A stretch of 6,879 nucleotides of DNA from an uncultured Clostridia bacterium (GCA_947632165.1 CANROI010000075.1:1-6879), one strand, 5' to 3'. Positions 1-6,574 are shown, counted from the first letter of the stretch. Notes: generated from the sequence alone by a model not told the origin. Numbers and translations: made by a program.

Positions 1-1535
1 CTCTTTGCCTTGAGCTCCCGCTCCTGCGCGGGCGTTCTGCCGCCGTGCGTTACCGACGCATTCTCGAGGAAGGTGGGTTCGAGATGGCAGTACCCGTACA
101 TGCGGATGATCTCCTCGGCAAGATCGGGGTAGCCGTCGATATCGTCCCGCCAAGGCGGCACGGTCACATAGATCTCTCCGCCGTATTCGCCCTTCTCCTC
201 GACGCGGAAGCCGAGGCGCTCCAAAATCTCCTTCGCCTCGTCCCGCGGGACGGTGATCCCCAACACTTTGTCGATCTTTTCGTACGTCGTCGCGATCTTC
301 TTCAAAGCGGCGGGCGCGGCGAGCGCCTCGCAGCGGTAGGTCGTGGGAACGCCGCAACCGAGCGCCTCGACCAGATGGAGCGCGCGGTTCATCGCAAGCT
401 CCTGCGTGTAGAGGTCGATCCCCTTCTCGAAGCGGGCGGAGGAATCGCTGCGCTGGCCGAGCGCGCGGGAGGTCTTTCTCACGCTGTCGCGCGCGAATTT
501 CGCGGCCTCAAAGAACACTTCGCGGGTGTCCTCCTTGATCTCGCTGTTCAATCCCCCCATGATCCCCGCGAGCGCGACGGGGCGCTCTCCGTCGCAGATG
601 AGCAGATGCTCGGGGCGGAGCGTAAATTCTTTCTCGTCGAGCGTTACGATCTTCTCCCCCTCTTTGGCGCGCCGGACGACGATCTTGCCGCCGCGTAAAA
701 AGTTGCGGTCGAAGGCGTGCATGGGCTGGCCGAGCTCCAAGAGCACATAGTTCGTGATATCCACAATGTTCGAGACGGAGCGCAACCCGCAGAGCGCGAG
801 GCGGCGGCGCAGCATACGGGGGGAAGGCCCAATTTTCACGCCCGTCACGAAATGTCCCATGTAGTGGGGGCAGAGCGCGGGATCTTCGACCTCGACGGGG
901 ATCGAGACCGCCGTCTTTTTCGCCGTATAATCGAGCGCGGGCAGGCGGAGCGAAGTCTTGAGCACCGCCGCCACTTCGCGCGCAAGGCCGAGAATGCTCT
1001 GGCAGTCCGGACGGTTCGCGGTCACGGCGACGTCGAAGATCCAATCGTCGATGCCGACGATCGGGCGGATGTCCGCGCCGAGCGGGGTATCCCCGTCGAG
1101 GATGAGGATGCCGTTGACCCCGGCGCCCTCATAGAAGTCGTCGTTGATGCCGAGCTCCTCGCCCGAACAGAACATGCCCTCGGAGAGGGCCCCGCGGAGC
1201 TTGCCCGTCTTGATCTTCTGCACGCCGCCCTCGTGTTTTACGGTCGCCCCGTCCAAAGCGCAGGGGACGATCGCCCCCTCGAATACGTTCGTGGCGGCTG
1301 TAACGATCTGTTTTGCGCCCTTTTCACCGCAGTCCACTTTGCAGACCGTGAGCCTGTCTGCATCGGGATGCTTTTCGCATGCCGTGATCCTGCCCGTGTA
1401 TACTCCCTCGACGTCCTTGCCGAGATAGGTGAGCTCCTCCACCTCGAAGCCGCAGGAGAAGAGCTTCGCCTGCAGTTCCTCCGCGGAGAGATCGGTATCC
1501 ACATATTCTTTCAACCAACTGTAAGGCAATAACAT
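1..1535 (-). CDS. pheT: Phenylalanyl-tRNA synthetase beta subunit, N-terminal 511 codons (3' end outside window)
   Basis: Beta subunit of the cytoplasmic (alpha-beta)2 enzyme that charges tRNA-Phe; this subunit carries editing and tRNA-binding domains. The ORF is open through the window edge, so about 64% of a usual ~800-residue protein is present. Visible in order: N-terminal B1 segment (1-39); EMAP/OB-type tRNA-binding domain with HPDADRL (56-62) and the SEGMFCSGEELG stretch (118-129); TANRPDC (172-178); B3/B4 editing domain with VDITNYVLLELGQPMHAFD (258-276); B5 domain ending in VPPWRDDI and DLAEEIIRMYGY (459-482); then the beginning of the catalytic-like core. The ATG at 1535 is chosen because GAGGAGG lies just upstream and MLLPYSWLKEYV is the standard PheT beginning. 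It starts 11 bp after the pheS stop, so the two are co-transcribed under the T-box. No frameshift or stop is seen in the part present. Identification is firm. Confidence 0.98.
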   Translation of the reverse strand, partial: MLLPYSWLKEYVDTDLSAEELQAKLFSCGFEVEELTYLGKDVEGVYTGRITACEKHPDADRLTVCKVDCGEKGAKQIVTAATNVFEGAIVPCALDGATVKHEGGVQKIKTGKLRGALSEGMFCSGEELGINDDFYEGAGVNGILILDGDTPLGADIRPIVGIDDWIFDVAVTANRPDCQSILGLAREVAAVLKTSLRLPALDYTAKKTAVSIPVEVEDPALCPHYMGHFVTGVKIGPSPRMLRRRLALCGLRSVSNIVDITNYVLLELGQPMHAFDRNFLRGGKIVVRRAKEGEKIVTLDEKEFTLRPEHLLICDGERPVALAGIMGGLNSEIKEDTREVFFEAAKFARDSVRKTSRALGQRSDSSARFEKGIDLYTQELAMNRALHLVEALGCGVPTTYRCEALAAPAALKKIATTYEKIDKVLGITVPRDEAKEILERLGFRVEEKGEYGGEIYVTVPPWRDDIDGYPDLAEEIIRMYGYCHLEPTFLENASVTHGGRTPAQERELKAK

Positions 1536-1546
1536 GGCGATCCTCC

Positions 1547-2566
1547 TCAATCCTTGAACTGTTCCAAAAAGCGCACGTCGTTTTCCGTGAGCAATTTGAT
1601 GTTGTTGATGCCGTACTTGAGCATGGCGATCCGTTCGATGCCCATGCCGAAGGCAAAGCCCGAGAACTCATCGGGATCGACCCCGCAGTTTTCGAGCACT
1701 CTGCGGTTGACCATGCCCGCGCCGAGCACCTCGATCCAGCCCGTGCCCTTGCACAAAGAGCAGCCCTTGCCGCCGCAGGCGGCGCAGCTCACGTCCACCT
1801 CGACGGAGGGTTCCGTAAAGGGGAAATAGCTGGGCCGAAGCCGCGTCTTGCTCGTCTCGGAGAACATCTTCTTCGCAAATTCGTCGAGCATGCCCTGAAG
1901 ATCGCACAGCGTGATCCCGCGGTCCACGACGAGCCCCTCCATCTGATGGAACATCGGGGAATGAGTCGCGTCGTCGTCCGAGCGGAACACCCTGCCCGGC
2001 GAGAGGATCTTGATGGGCGGTTTTTTCTTCTCCATCACGCGGATCTGTCCCGCGCTCGTCTGCGTGCGCAGCAGAAATTCCCCGCTGAGATAGAAGGTAT
2101 CCTGCATGTCCCGCGCGGGATGGTCGGCGGGCGTGTTGAGCGCCGTAAAGTTGTAGTAGTCGCTCTCGATCTCGGGGCCCTCGAACACCTCGAAGCCCAT
2201 GCCCGAAAAGAGGTCGATGAGTTGGTTCTTGACCCGCGTCACGGGGTGCAGCGCGCCGGTCCTCCCGCGCCTGCCCGGCATCGTGACGTCGATCTCCTCG
2301 CCCGCGAGCTTCTTCTCGAGCTCCCGCTTTTTGAGTTTTTCCTCAAGCGAGGAAAACCTTTCCTCGAGCTTTTCCCTCAGGTCGTTGACGCGCTTGCCGA
2401 AGGCGGGCCGCTCCTCCGCGGCGATCTCCTTCATGCGCCTTAAAAGCGCGGTCACTTTGCCCGTGCGCCCGAGGAACTTCATCTTGACCTCGTAGAGGGC
2501 GCGGCTGTCCTGTGCCTGCTCCGCCTCCGCGGTCGCTTCCTGCAACAATTCGATGTCCTGTTCCAT
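1547..2566 (-). CDS. pheS: Phenylalanyl-tRNA synthetase alpha subunit (339 aa)
   Basis: Catalytic class II subunit that activates phenylalanine with ATP and transfers it to tRNA-Phe in the (alpha-beta)2 complex. The first ~90 residues form the charged, helical coiled-coil arm that contacts tRNA. The catalytic core follows: motif 1 around 109-134; DHPARDMQDTFY (148-159); LLRTQTS (165-171), where RTHTS is the commoner form; motif 2 FRSDDDATHSPMFHQMEG (194-211); FTEPSVEVDV (250-259); motif 3 GFAFGMGIERIAMLKYG (303-319). A CxxC-x4-CxxC cluster (C261, C264, C269, C272) sits between FTEPS and GWIEVLGAGM. As I recall, similar cysteines occur in other Bacillota PheS proteins and E. coli lacks them. 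The length is normal. The ATG at 2566 is preceded by AAGGAGAG and gives the usual start. The reading frame stays open to 2788, but that extension runs through the T-box leader and is not coding. It is the first gene of the pheST operon. Confidence 0.98.
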   Translation of the reverse strand: MEQDIELLQEATAEAEQAQDSRALYEVKMKFLGRTGKVTALLRRMKEIAAEERPAFGKRVNDLREKLEERFSSLEEKLKKRELEKKLAGEEIDVTMPGRRGRTGALHPVTRVKNQLIDLFSGMGFEVFEGPEIESDYYNFTALNTPADHPARDMQDTFYLSGEFLLRTQTSAGQIRVMEKKKPPIKILSPGRVFRSDDDATHSPMFHQMEGLVVDRGITLCDLQGMLDEFAKKMFSETSKTRLRPSYFPFTEPSVEVDVSCAACGGKGCSLCKGTGWIEVLGAGMVNRRVLENCGVDPDEFSGFAFGMGIERIAMLKYGINNIKLLTENDVRFLEQFKD

Positions 2567-2594
2567 GAAACTCTCCTTAATGTGTTCTGCATGC

Positions 2595-2613
2595 GGCGGG
2601 CTCTGCGCCCGCC
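2595..2613 (-). other. GC-rich hairpin between T-box terminator and pheS ribosome binding site
   Basis: GGCGGGC (2613-2607 on the transcript) and GCCCGCC (2601-2595) form a perfect 7-bp stem around a GCAGA loop. It starts three bases after the terminator T-run and ends about 15 bases before the pheS Shine-Dalgarno. It has no T-tail of its own, so it is not a second terminator. It would be the first structure on read-through pheST mRNA and might protect a 5' end or mark a processing point. That role is inference only. Confidence 0.5.
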
Positions 2614-2615
2614 CG

Positions 2616-2657
2616 AAAAATAACGCCCTGTCAACCGAAAAACGGCTGACAGGGCGT
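2616..2657 (-). terminator. T-box regulated intrinsic terminator upstream of pheS
   Basis: A 15-bp hairpin: 5' arm 2657-2643 (ACGCCCTGTCAGCCG), TTTTT loop, 3' arm 2637-2623 (CGGTTGACAGGGCGT), with only one G-T wobble, followed by TATTTTT (2622-2616). It lies about 50 bp before the pheS start. The CCTGTC in its 5' arm (2653-2648) is also the partner of GACAGG (2681-2676) in the antiterminator, so the two folds exclude each other. This is the OFF state of the T-box switch. Confidence 0.95.
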
Positions 2658-2868
2658 GACAATGACGCTGTACCACCTGTCTTCGCGCGCGATCGCGCCT
2701 TCTTGCACCCTTGACGCGGGGAACGGCTCCCCTTGAAGTTCTGTTCGGGGGAGCGGCTCGCGGGGGAATACCGCCTGCCTTTCCGCAAGGCCCCTTTCAG
2801 CCGCGGGGGCCTCTCTCTGGAGAGGAACTGTGCAGACGTCTCTTCCGCTTCATCGCCTTTTTGTTGTT
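2616..2868 (-). promoter_or_regulatory. Phenylalanine T-box riboswitch (tRNA-Phe sensing leader of pheST)
   Basis: A transcribed leader of about 250 nt that senses uncharged tRNA-Phe. Stem I can be drawn as follows. The base is AGCGG (2849-2845) with CCGCT (2756-2752). Above it are a purine-rich AAGAGAC side and an internal loop holding the specifier candidate TTC (2768-2766). Next comes GTCTGC (2837-2832) pairing with GCAGGC (2778-2773), with one wobble. The distal arm is GGCCCC (2811-2806) with GGGGCC (2794-2789), preceded by AGAGAG and capped by a GGCTGAAA-type loop, as in other T-boxes. The antiterminator is GACAGG (2681-2676), bulge TGGTACA (2675-2669), GCG (2668-2666), then CGC and CCTGTC (2656-2648). 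In the bulge, TGGT can pair with tRNA ACCA, which fits the A73 discriminator of tRNA-Phe. The usual bulge is UGGNACC, so the last base differs here. The Phe specifier, the pheST target and the terminator agree with each other. The specifier position rests on hand folding. Confidence 0.93.
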
Positions 2869-2874
2869 ATAAGC

Positions 2875-2903
2875 ATTATAAGCGCTTTTGCCCCGCTTGT
2901 CAA
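2875..2903 (-). promoter_or_regulatory. Consensus sigma-A-type promoter of the pheST operon
   Basis: The -35 box TTGACA (2903-2898) and -10 box TATAAT (2880-2875) both match the consensus exactly and are separated by 17 bp. Transcription should start near 2868, giving a leader of roughly 300 nt before the pheS ATG that contains the whole T-box. Such a strong constitutive promoter suits a system in which control is exerted by attenuation downstream. Confidence 0.95.
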
Positions 2904-2924
2904 ACGATTTTACCGGGGATATCC

Positions 2925-2955
2925 GAAAACGAACCCCCGCGCGGGAGCGCGGGGG
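2925..2955 (-). terminator. Intrinsic terminator after the lipoprotein gene
   Basis: CCCCCGCGC (2955-2947) pairs with GCGCGGGGG (2942-2934) around a TCCC loop, a perfect 9-bp GC stem. It is followed by a moderately T-rich tail, TTCGTTTTC (2933-2925). It begins about 20 bp after the lipoprotein stop codon and ends about 20 bp before the pheST -35 box, so it separates the two transcription units. The tail is not a pure U-run, so termination may be partial. Confidence 0.8.
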
Positions 2956-2975
2956 GCGTAAAAGGCAGATTTATG

Positions 2976-3410
2976 TCACTTTTCGAGGGTGAACGTTGCG
3001 TCCATATAGCTGACGACCAACGTCTTTCCGTTGCAGCTGATGGCAAGCTTTTCGACGACCTCTTCCGCGCCCTTGACCGTTGCGGTGAGCTTTTCCTCGT
3101 CGGTTTTATCCACTTCCCACGTCCCGGAGACGTTGAATTTGAGGAGCGCAATGTCGCAGTTGAACGTGACCCGGCGGTCCTCCGTCAGCGTGAGCTTGGC
3201 AAGATCCTTGGTCAAAAATCCGAGCACGCCGCCCTTGCCGAGTTCGAGCTCGAAGCCGAGATAATTGATCGTTCTCAGCTGATACGTCCCCGCATATTCG
3301 ATGCCGGGCTCCTCTTTTTCACCCTCCGTTCCGCCGCCGCAGGCGACGAACCCGAAGAGCGCGGCCATGAGCGTTGCGAGCAATACGACCCATGCAAGTT
3401 TCTTCTTCAT
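2976..3410 (-). CDS. Small secreted lipoprotein of unknown function (144 aa)
   Basis: I do not recognise a named family. The N-terminus is a lipoprotein signal peptide: MKKK, a hydrophobic stretch (5-23) and a lipobox FVAC with the lipidated cysteine at C24. Phe at -3 is less usual than Leu. A Gly/Glu-rich linker GGGTEGEKEEP follows. The mature part (about 40-144) alternates short hydrophobic and polar strands, with GTYQL (41-45), LTLTEDRRVTFNC (73-85), SGTWEVD (95-101), NGKTLVVSYMDATFTLEK (127-144). This looks like the small beta-barrel, lipocalin-like lipoproteins common in Bacillota (inference from pattern). Two further cysteines, C85 and C126, could form a disulfide. The start ATG at 3410 has GAGGAGG seven bases upstream. 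It lies 38 bp after the MreB-like gene with no terminator between and with a terminator after its own stop, so it is probably the last gene of the ppx-maf-mreB unit. It is anchored on the outer face of the cytoplasmic membrane. Confidence 0.9.
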   Translation of the reverse strand: MKKKLAWVVLLATLMAALFGFVACGGGTEGEKEEPGIEYAGTYQLRTINYLGFELELGKGGVLGFLTKDLAKLTLTEDRRVTFNCDIALLKFNVSGTWEVDKTDEEKLTATVKGAEEVVEKLAISCNGKTLVVSYMDATFTLEK

Positions 3411-3448
3411 CTTCTTTCCTCCTCAAATGCTCTTCATATTCCAGAATG

Positions 3449-4435
3449 TCAGTCCAAACGGATCCTTCTCAGAAGGGCCGGATTGCCGACCGCCCTGCCG
3501 CCGCCGAGCACGACCGCCGTCTGCGGATCACCCGCCAAATGCGCCTCCATCTGCAGTTTGCGGGAGACGTATTCGGGCAGCCCGGCGAGCGCCGAGACGC
3601 CGCCCGAGAGATATACCCCGTTGTTGCCCACCGCCGCCGAGACCTCCGCGGGCAGCTTGCGCAGCACAAGTTCGGCGTATTCGAGGATCTTATCGATATA
3701 CACGCGGACGGGGAACTCGATATCGGAGGAGGAGACGGAGACGGAGCGCGGTCTGCCCGTCGAAATATCCCTCCCGTTGATGATCGTGCTCTGGTTATCG
3801 TCCTCGATGAGGCTGCCGACCGTGTTCTTGAGCTTCTCGCTCGTGAGCGAGCCGATCTTGAGATTGAAATGGTCTGCGATATGGTCGATGATGTGGATAT
3901 CCATATTGTTGCCGCCCACATTCATCGAGACGCCCGCAATGATCCCGTCGAGCGAGAAGGCGGCGATCGAGGTCACTCCCGCGCCGATGTCGATCGCAAA
4001 CACGGGGTTGGATTCGCTGAGCGGAACATCCTGCCCGAGCGCGCTCAAAAACGGCGTCTCGGCAAAGTTGACGCGGGAAATCCCCGCCGCTTTCGCGACC
4101 CGGTAGACCTTTTCGCGCGATTCCACCTTGAATCCGCAGGGGACGCAGAACAGCGCCTCGATGGAGTAACTGTGCCGCACCACCTTCCCCAAAAAGTACT
4201 CGAGAAGGGAGCCCGCCAGCTTCTCGGAGACGATCTCCCCCTCATAGACGGGGAAGCAGACGTCGGTGAGGTCGGCGGTCTTGCCGAGCAGGCGCTTGGC
4301 GTCGTTGCCGAACGCCCGCACCTCGCCCGAGTCCTTCTGCACGGTGACGCAGGTCGGCTCCGCGAGCACGATCCCGCTGCCCAGCTTGTAGATCTTCGTC
4401 ATCGAAGTCCCGAAATCGATCGCAAGTTTCAACAT
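3449..4435 (-). CDS. MreB/Mbl-family bacterial actin, divergent (328 aa)
   Basis: Member of the MreB actin family, which forms membrane-bound filaments that guide lateral wall synthesis. The length equals typical MreB. ATP-fold motifs: phosphate-1 AIDFGTSMTKIY (5-16); CVPCGF (97-102, usually CVPSG); AETP (125-128); phosphate-2 AIDIGAGVTSIA (147-158); VGGNNMD (173-179, usually AGDEMD); NGRDISTGRPRSVSVSSSDI (220-239, like the RGRDLVTGLPK..EISSEEI region); adenosine motif YLSGGVSALAGLPEYVSRKL (275-294). The second Glu of the usual IEEP motif is Thr127, and DIGGGTTE has become DIGAGVTS, so nucleotide hydrolysis may be altered (inference). The ATG at 4435 lies inside the end of maf (7-base overlap, ATGTTGA) and is preceded by AAGGAAGG. 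The frame is open further upstream, but that part is a shadow of maf. Next to maf, mreB is expected; mreC and mreD are absent from the window. It could be the main MreB or a paralogue. Confidence 0.92.
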   Translation of the reverse strand: MLKLAIDFGTSMTKIYKLGSGIVLAEPTCVTVQKDSGEVRAFGNDAKRLLGKTADLTDVCFPVYEGEIVSEKLAGSLLEYFLGKVVRHSYSIEALFCVPCGFKVESREKVYRVAKAAGISRVNFAETPFLSALGQDVPLSESNPVFAIDIGAGVTSIAAFSLDGIIAGVSMNVGGNNMDIHIIDHIADHFNLKIGSLTSEKLKNTVGSLIEDDNQSTIINGRDISTGRPRSVSVSSSDIEFPVRVYIDKILEYAELVLRKLPAEVSAAVGNNGVYLSGGVSALAGLPEYVSRKLQMEAHLAGDPQTAVVLGGGRAVGNPALLRRIRLD

Positions 4436-4980
4436 ATTTTTCCTTCCTTCAGAAACGCCGTGACGAACTCCATCGGCAGCCCCACGACGTTCGTATAACT
4501 TCCTTCGTAACCGCGCACGAGCGGATAACCGTCCTGTATGCCATAAGCTCCCGCCTTGTCGAGGGGGAGCCCGCTTTCCACATACCGCCCGATCAGCTCT
4601 TCGCCGAGCGGGTAAAATTCCACGACCGTCCGCGCCGCGTCCAAGCGGAAGAACTCCCGCCCGATCAGGCAGACGCCCGTGAGCACCTCGTGCCTGCGCC
4701 CCGAGAGCGCGCGCAGCATCGCCGCGGCCTCTTCCCGGTCTTTGGGCTTCCCCAAGATCTTCCCGTCGAGCGAGACGACGGTATCGGCGCCGAGGACGAA
4801 CGCCTCCCCGTTGCGGGAATACACCTCGCGCGCCTTGCCTTCGGCAAAGCGGAGCACCGTCTCCCGGGCGGAGAGCCCCGCGCCGCACTCTTCGAAGCGG
4901 GACGGGACGACCTCAAAGGGGATCCCGCTCTCCCGCAAAAGTTCCCGCCGCCGCGGAGAATTGCTCGCCAAAATCAGCAT
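4429..4980 (-). CDS. maf: Maf/YhdE-type nucleoside triphosphate pyrophosphatase (183 aa)
   Basis: Cytoplasmic house-cleaning enzyme. This family hydrolyses dTTP, UTP and modified pyrimidine nucleotides to the monophosphate plus pyrophosphate, and has been linked to septum control. Motifs: LILASNSPRRRELL (2-15), GADTVVSLDGKILGKP (64-79), HEVLTGV (97-103), LDKAGAYGIQ (140-149), GSYTNVVGLP (160-169). These are the canonical Maf nucleotide and metal sites, with D66, K78 and D141 in place, and the length is normal. The ATG at 4980 shares its A with the TGA of the upstream ppx gene (TGATG), which points to translational coupling; the Shine-Dalgarno is weak. An in-frame GTG one codon earlier (4983) is a possible alternative. 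The 3' end overlaps the MreB-like start by seven bases. The dTTP/UTP specificity follows the YhdE subgroup look and is less certain than the family. Confidence 0.97.
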   Translation of the reverse strand: MLILASNSPRRRELLRESGIPFEVVPSRFEECGAGLSARETVLRFAEGKAREVYSRNGEAFVLGADTVVSLDGKILGKPKDREEAAAMLRALSGRRHEVLTGVCLIGREFFRLDAARTVVEFYPLGEELIGRYVESGLPLDKAGAYGIQDGYPLVRGYEGSYTNVVGLPMEFVTAFLKEGKIC

Positions 4981-6494
4981 CACAGGATTTCCAGATTCTT
5001 CTTGAAGGTGCGCTTAAATTCCGTGTTCGCCTTCATCGCCTGCGCGATCTCGAGCGTGGCGTCGCCATTGAGCTCGGTCTTCATGATCACGGAATCCCCC
5101 AGAACGTCGCAATTCACGCCCGTCACGACGCCCATGCCGCTGCGGTCGAGGCTCTCCGCAATGCGGAGCAGCACGCCGAGCTTTCTGACGATGTCGAGGT
5201 CCTCGTCCGAGACGATGTCTTTATACCTCGTCCAATCGGCGGGCATGAGATCCTCCTTCCTGTGGCAGCCCGCGATGAACGCCGCAAGCACGATCTCCCG
5301 GTGGGTCACGCCGTAGAGCGAGGAGTTGAGGATCATGTATCTGCTGTGCTTCTGGTTGTTGTAGTAGCGGATGCGCTGGCCGCAGTCGTGCAAACTTGCC
5401 GCGATCTTGAGCACCCTGAGGTAGGCGCGCGGGTATTTATGCAGCACACGGAGCTGTTTGAAGAGCTGGATGCTCAGATGCATCACGTGTTCCACGTGCT
5501 TTTCGTTGCAGCCGTAGTACTTGACAAGCGTGGTGAGCGAATAGCCGAGCACATCGGAAAGGGGCCGCTCTTCGGTCATCGGGAGCGCCTGGTTGAACAT
5601 GATGCCCTCGCGCAGGCCGCAGCCGCCGATCTGGAAGGACTCGATCCCGAGATAATCGGTGAACGCCTTGATGATCGCGAGCGCCGCGGGCATGATATCC
5701 GCGCGGGCGGGCGAGAGCCCGCGGATGCGCTTGCGCTTCTCGACGTCGAGCACGCGCACCATCTCGTAGATGGTGCGGAAATCCTCCGTCGCAAACGTAT
5801 AGTTATGGACGATGTTGAGCGGGTACTTGCATACCAGCTTGTTCATCTTATAGAGATTGCGGAAAGATCCGCCCACGCCGATCATCTGCGTGTCGGGCTC
5901 GACCTCGGAGAGCCAATCGATCTTCTTGAACTGCTCGGTGAAGAACTCTTCGATCTTCTCCGTCTGCGCCTCGGGCGAGACGCCGTCGTCCGCAAAGAGG
6001 TCGGTGAGCGTCACGGCGCCGAATGCGAGCGTCGTGAAATGCAGAATGCTTCTGCGGTTGTAGTATACGATCTTGGTGCTGCCGCCGCCGATCTCGAGAA
6101 TGATCCCCTTGGGGATATCCATCGAATTGATCACACCGCGGTAGACGAGCGTCGCCTCCGCTTCCTCCGAGAGGACGGTCATCTTGAGGCCGCACGTCGC
6201 CTGTATCTCATCGAGGAAAGAGCGCTGATTTTTGGCGCGGCGAACCGCCGCCGTCGCGACCGCGATGATCCTTTCAACCCCCGTGGCTTCGCAAAGCCGT
6301 TTGAACATCTTCAAAGTTTTGATTGTCTCCGCCACGCGCTGCGGCTTCAGAAAGCCGTCGCGGTCCATATCCTGCCCGAGGCGAACGCTCTCTTTCAGTT
6401 CGTCCTCGACCATGAAATAACCGTCTTGAAACAAATTGACGATAACGAGGCGTGCGGAGTTGGAGCCCAGGTCTATGATTCCTATCTTACCCAT
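4980..6494 (-). CDS. ppx: Ppx/GppA phosphatase with C-terminal HD domain (504 aa)
   Basis: Exopolyphosphatase / guanosine pentaphosphate phosphohydrolase family: releases phosphate from polyphosphate ends or converts pppGpp to ppGpp. The sequence does not decide which. Residues 1-300 are the ASKHA-fold domain: phosphate-1 GIIDLGSNSARLVIV (5-19), VATAAVRRAKN (79-89), SEEAEATLVYRGV (109-121, with the glutamates of the catalytic loop), phosphate-2 ILEIGGGSTKIV (132-143), LAFGAVTLTDLF (157-167), GVGGSFRNL (206-214), RGLSPARADIMPAALAII (258-275) and GGCGLREGIMF (290-300). Residues ~330-504 are an HD domain: H333/H336/H339, HD at 369-370, NQKHSRYMILNS (380-391), H398 and H411, as in long two-domain Ppx proteins. 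The ATG at 6494 starts MGKIGIIDLGS, with AAGGA about 9 bases upstream. It leads a unit with maf, its stop codon overlapping the maf start. The name ppx is used for the family; gppA is an equal alternative. Confidence 0.95.
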   Translation of the reverse strand: MGKIGIIDLGSNSARLVIVNLFQDGYFMVEDELKESVRLGQDMDRDGFLKPQRVAETIKTLKMFKRLCEATGVERIIAVATAAVRRAKNQRSFLDEIQATCGLKMTVLSEEAEATLVYRGVINSMDIPKGIILEIGGGSTKIVYYNRRSILHFTTLAFGAVTLTDLFADDGVSPEAQTEKIEEFFTEQFKKIDWLSEVEPDTQMIGVGGSFRNLYKMNKLVCKYPLNIVHNYTFATEDFRTIYEMVRVLDVEKRKRIRGLSPARADIMPAALAIIKAFTDYLGIESFQIGGCGLREGIMFNQALPMTEERPLSDVLGYSLTTLVKYYGCNEKHVEHVMHLSIQLFKQLRVLHKYPRAYLRVLKIAASLHDCGQRIRYYNNQKHSRYMILNSSLYGVTHREIVLAAFIAGCHRKEDLMPADWTRYKDIVSDEDLDIVRKLGVLLRIAESLDRSGMGVVTGVNCDVLGDSVIMKTELNGDATLEIAQAMKANTEFKRTFKKNLEIL

Positions 6495-6518
6495 TTTATC
6501 CCGTCCTTGGATTTAATT

Positions 6519-6533
6519 TCGGACGCTGTCCGA
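6519..6533 (-). other. Small hairpin in the 5' leader of ppx
   Basis: TCGGAC (6533-6528) and GTCCGA (6524-6519) form a perfect 6-bp stem with an AGC loop, about 25 bases before the ppx start codon and upstream of the AAGGA ribosome binding site. No T-run follows. It may only affect mRNA stability; no regulatory role is shown. Confidence 0.4.
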
Positions 6534-6574
6534 GCGGGAGAACCCAAAATACCGCCTATTCTATCCTGCTATCT

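Noticed and set aside
45..1532. Plus-strand open frames opposite pheT (45-698, 717-1532)
   Set aside because: pheT on the other strand is unmistakable over its whole length, and these frames have no motifs.
2735..2737. Alternative T-box specifier TTC at 2737-2735
   Set aside because: It lies in the loop of a separate GCTCCCC/GGGGAGC hairpin downstream of the stem I base; TTC at 2768-2766 sits in the internal loop expected for the specifier.
2567..2788. N-terminal extension of PheS from an ATG at 2788
   Set aside because: The extra 74 codons translate the T-box stem, antiterminator and terminator; the real start at 2566 has a good Shine-Dalgarno and gives normal PheS length.
2733..4498. Plus-strand open frames opposite the T-box, lipoprotein and mreB-like gene (2733-4106, 3374-4498)
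   Set aside because: They cross the pheST promoter, T-box and terminator in antisense and show no family motif; they are by-products of GC-rich codon use.
4436..4888. N-terminal extension of the MreB-like protein
   Set aside because: The upstream part is a shifted reading of maf; MLKLAIDFGTS at 4435 is the natural family start with its own AAGGAAGG.
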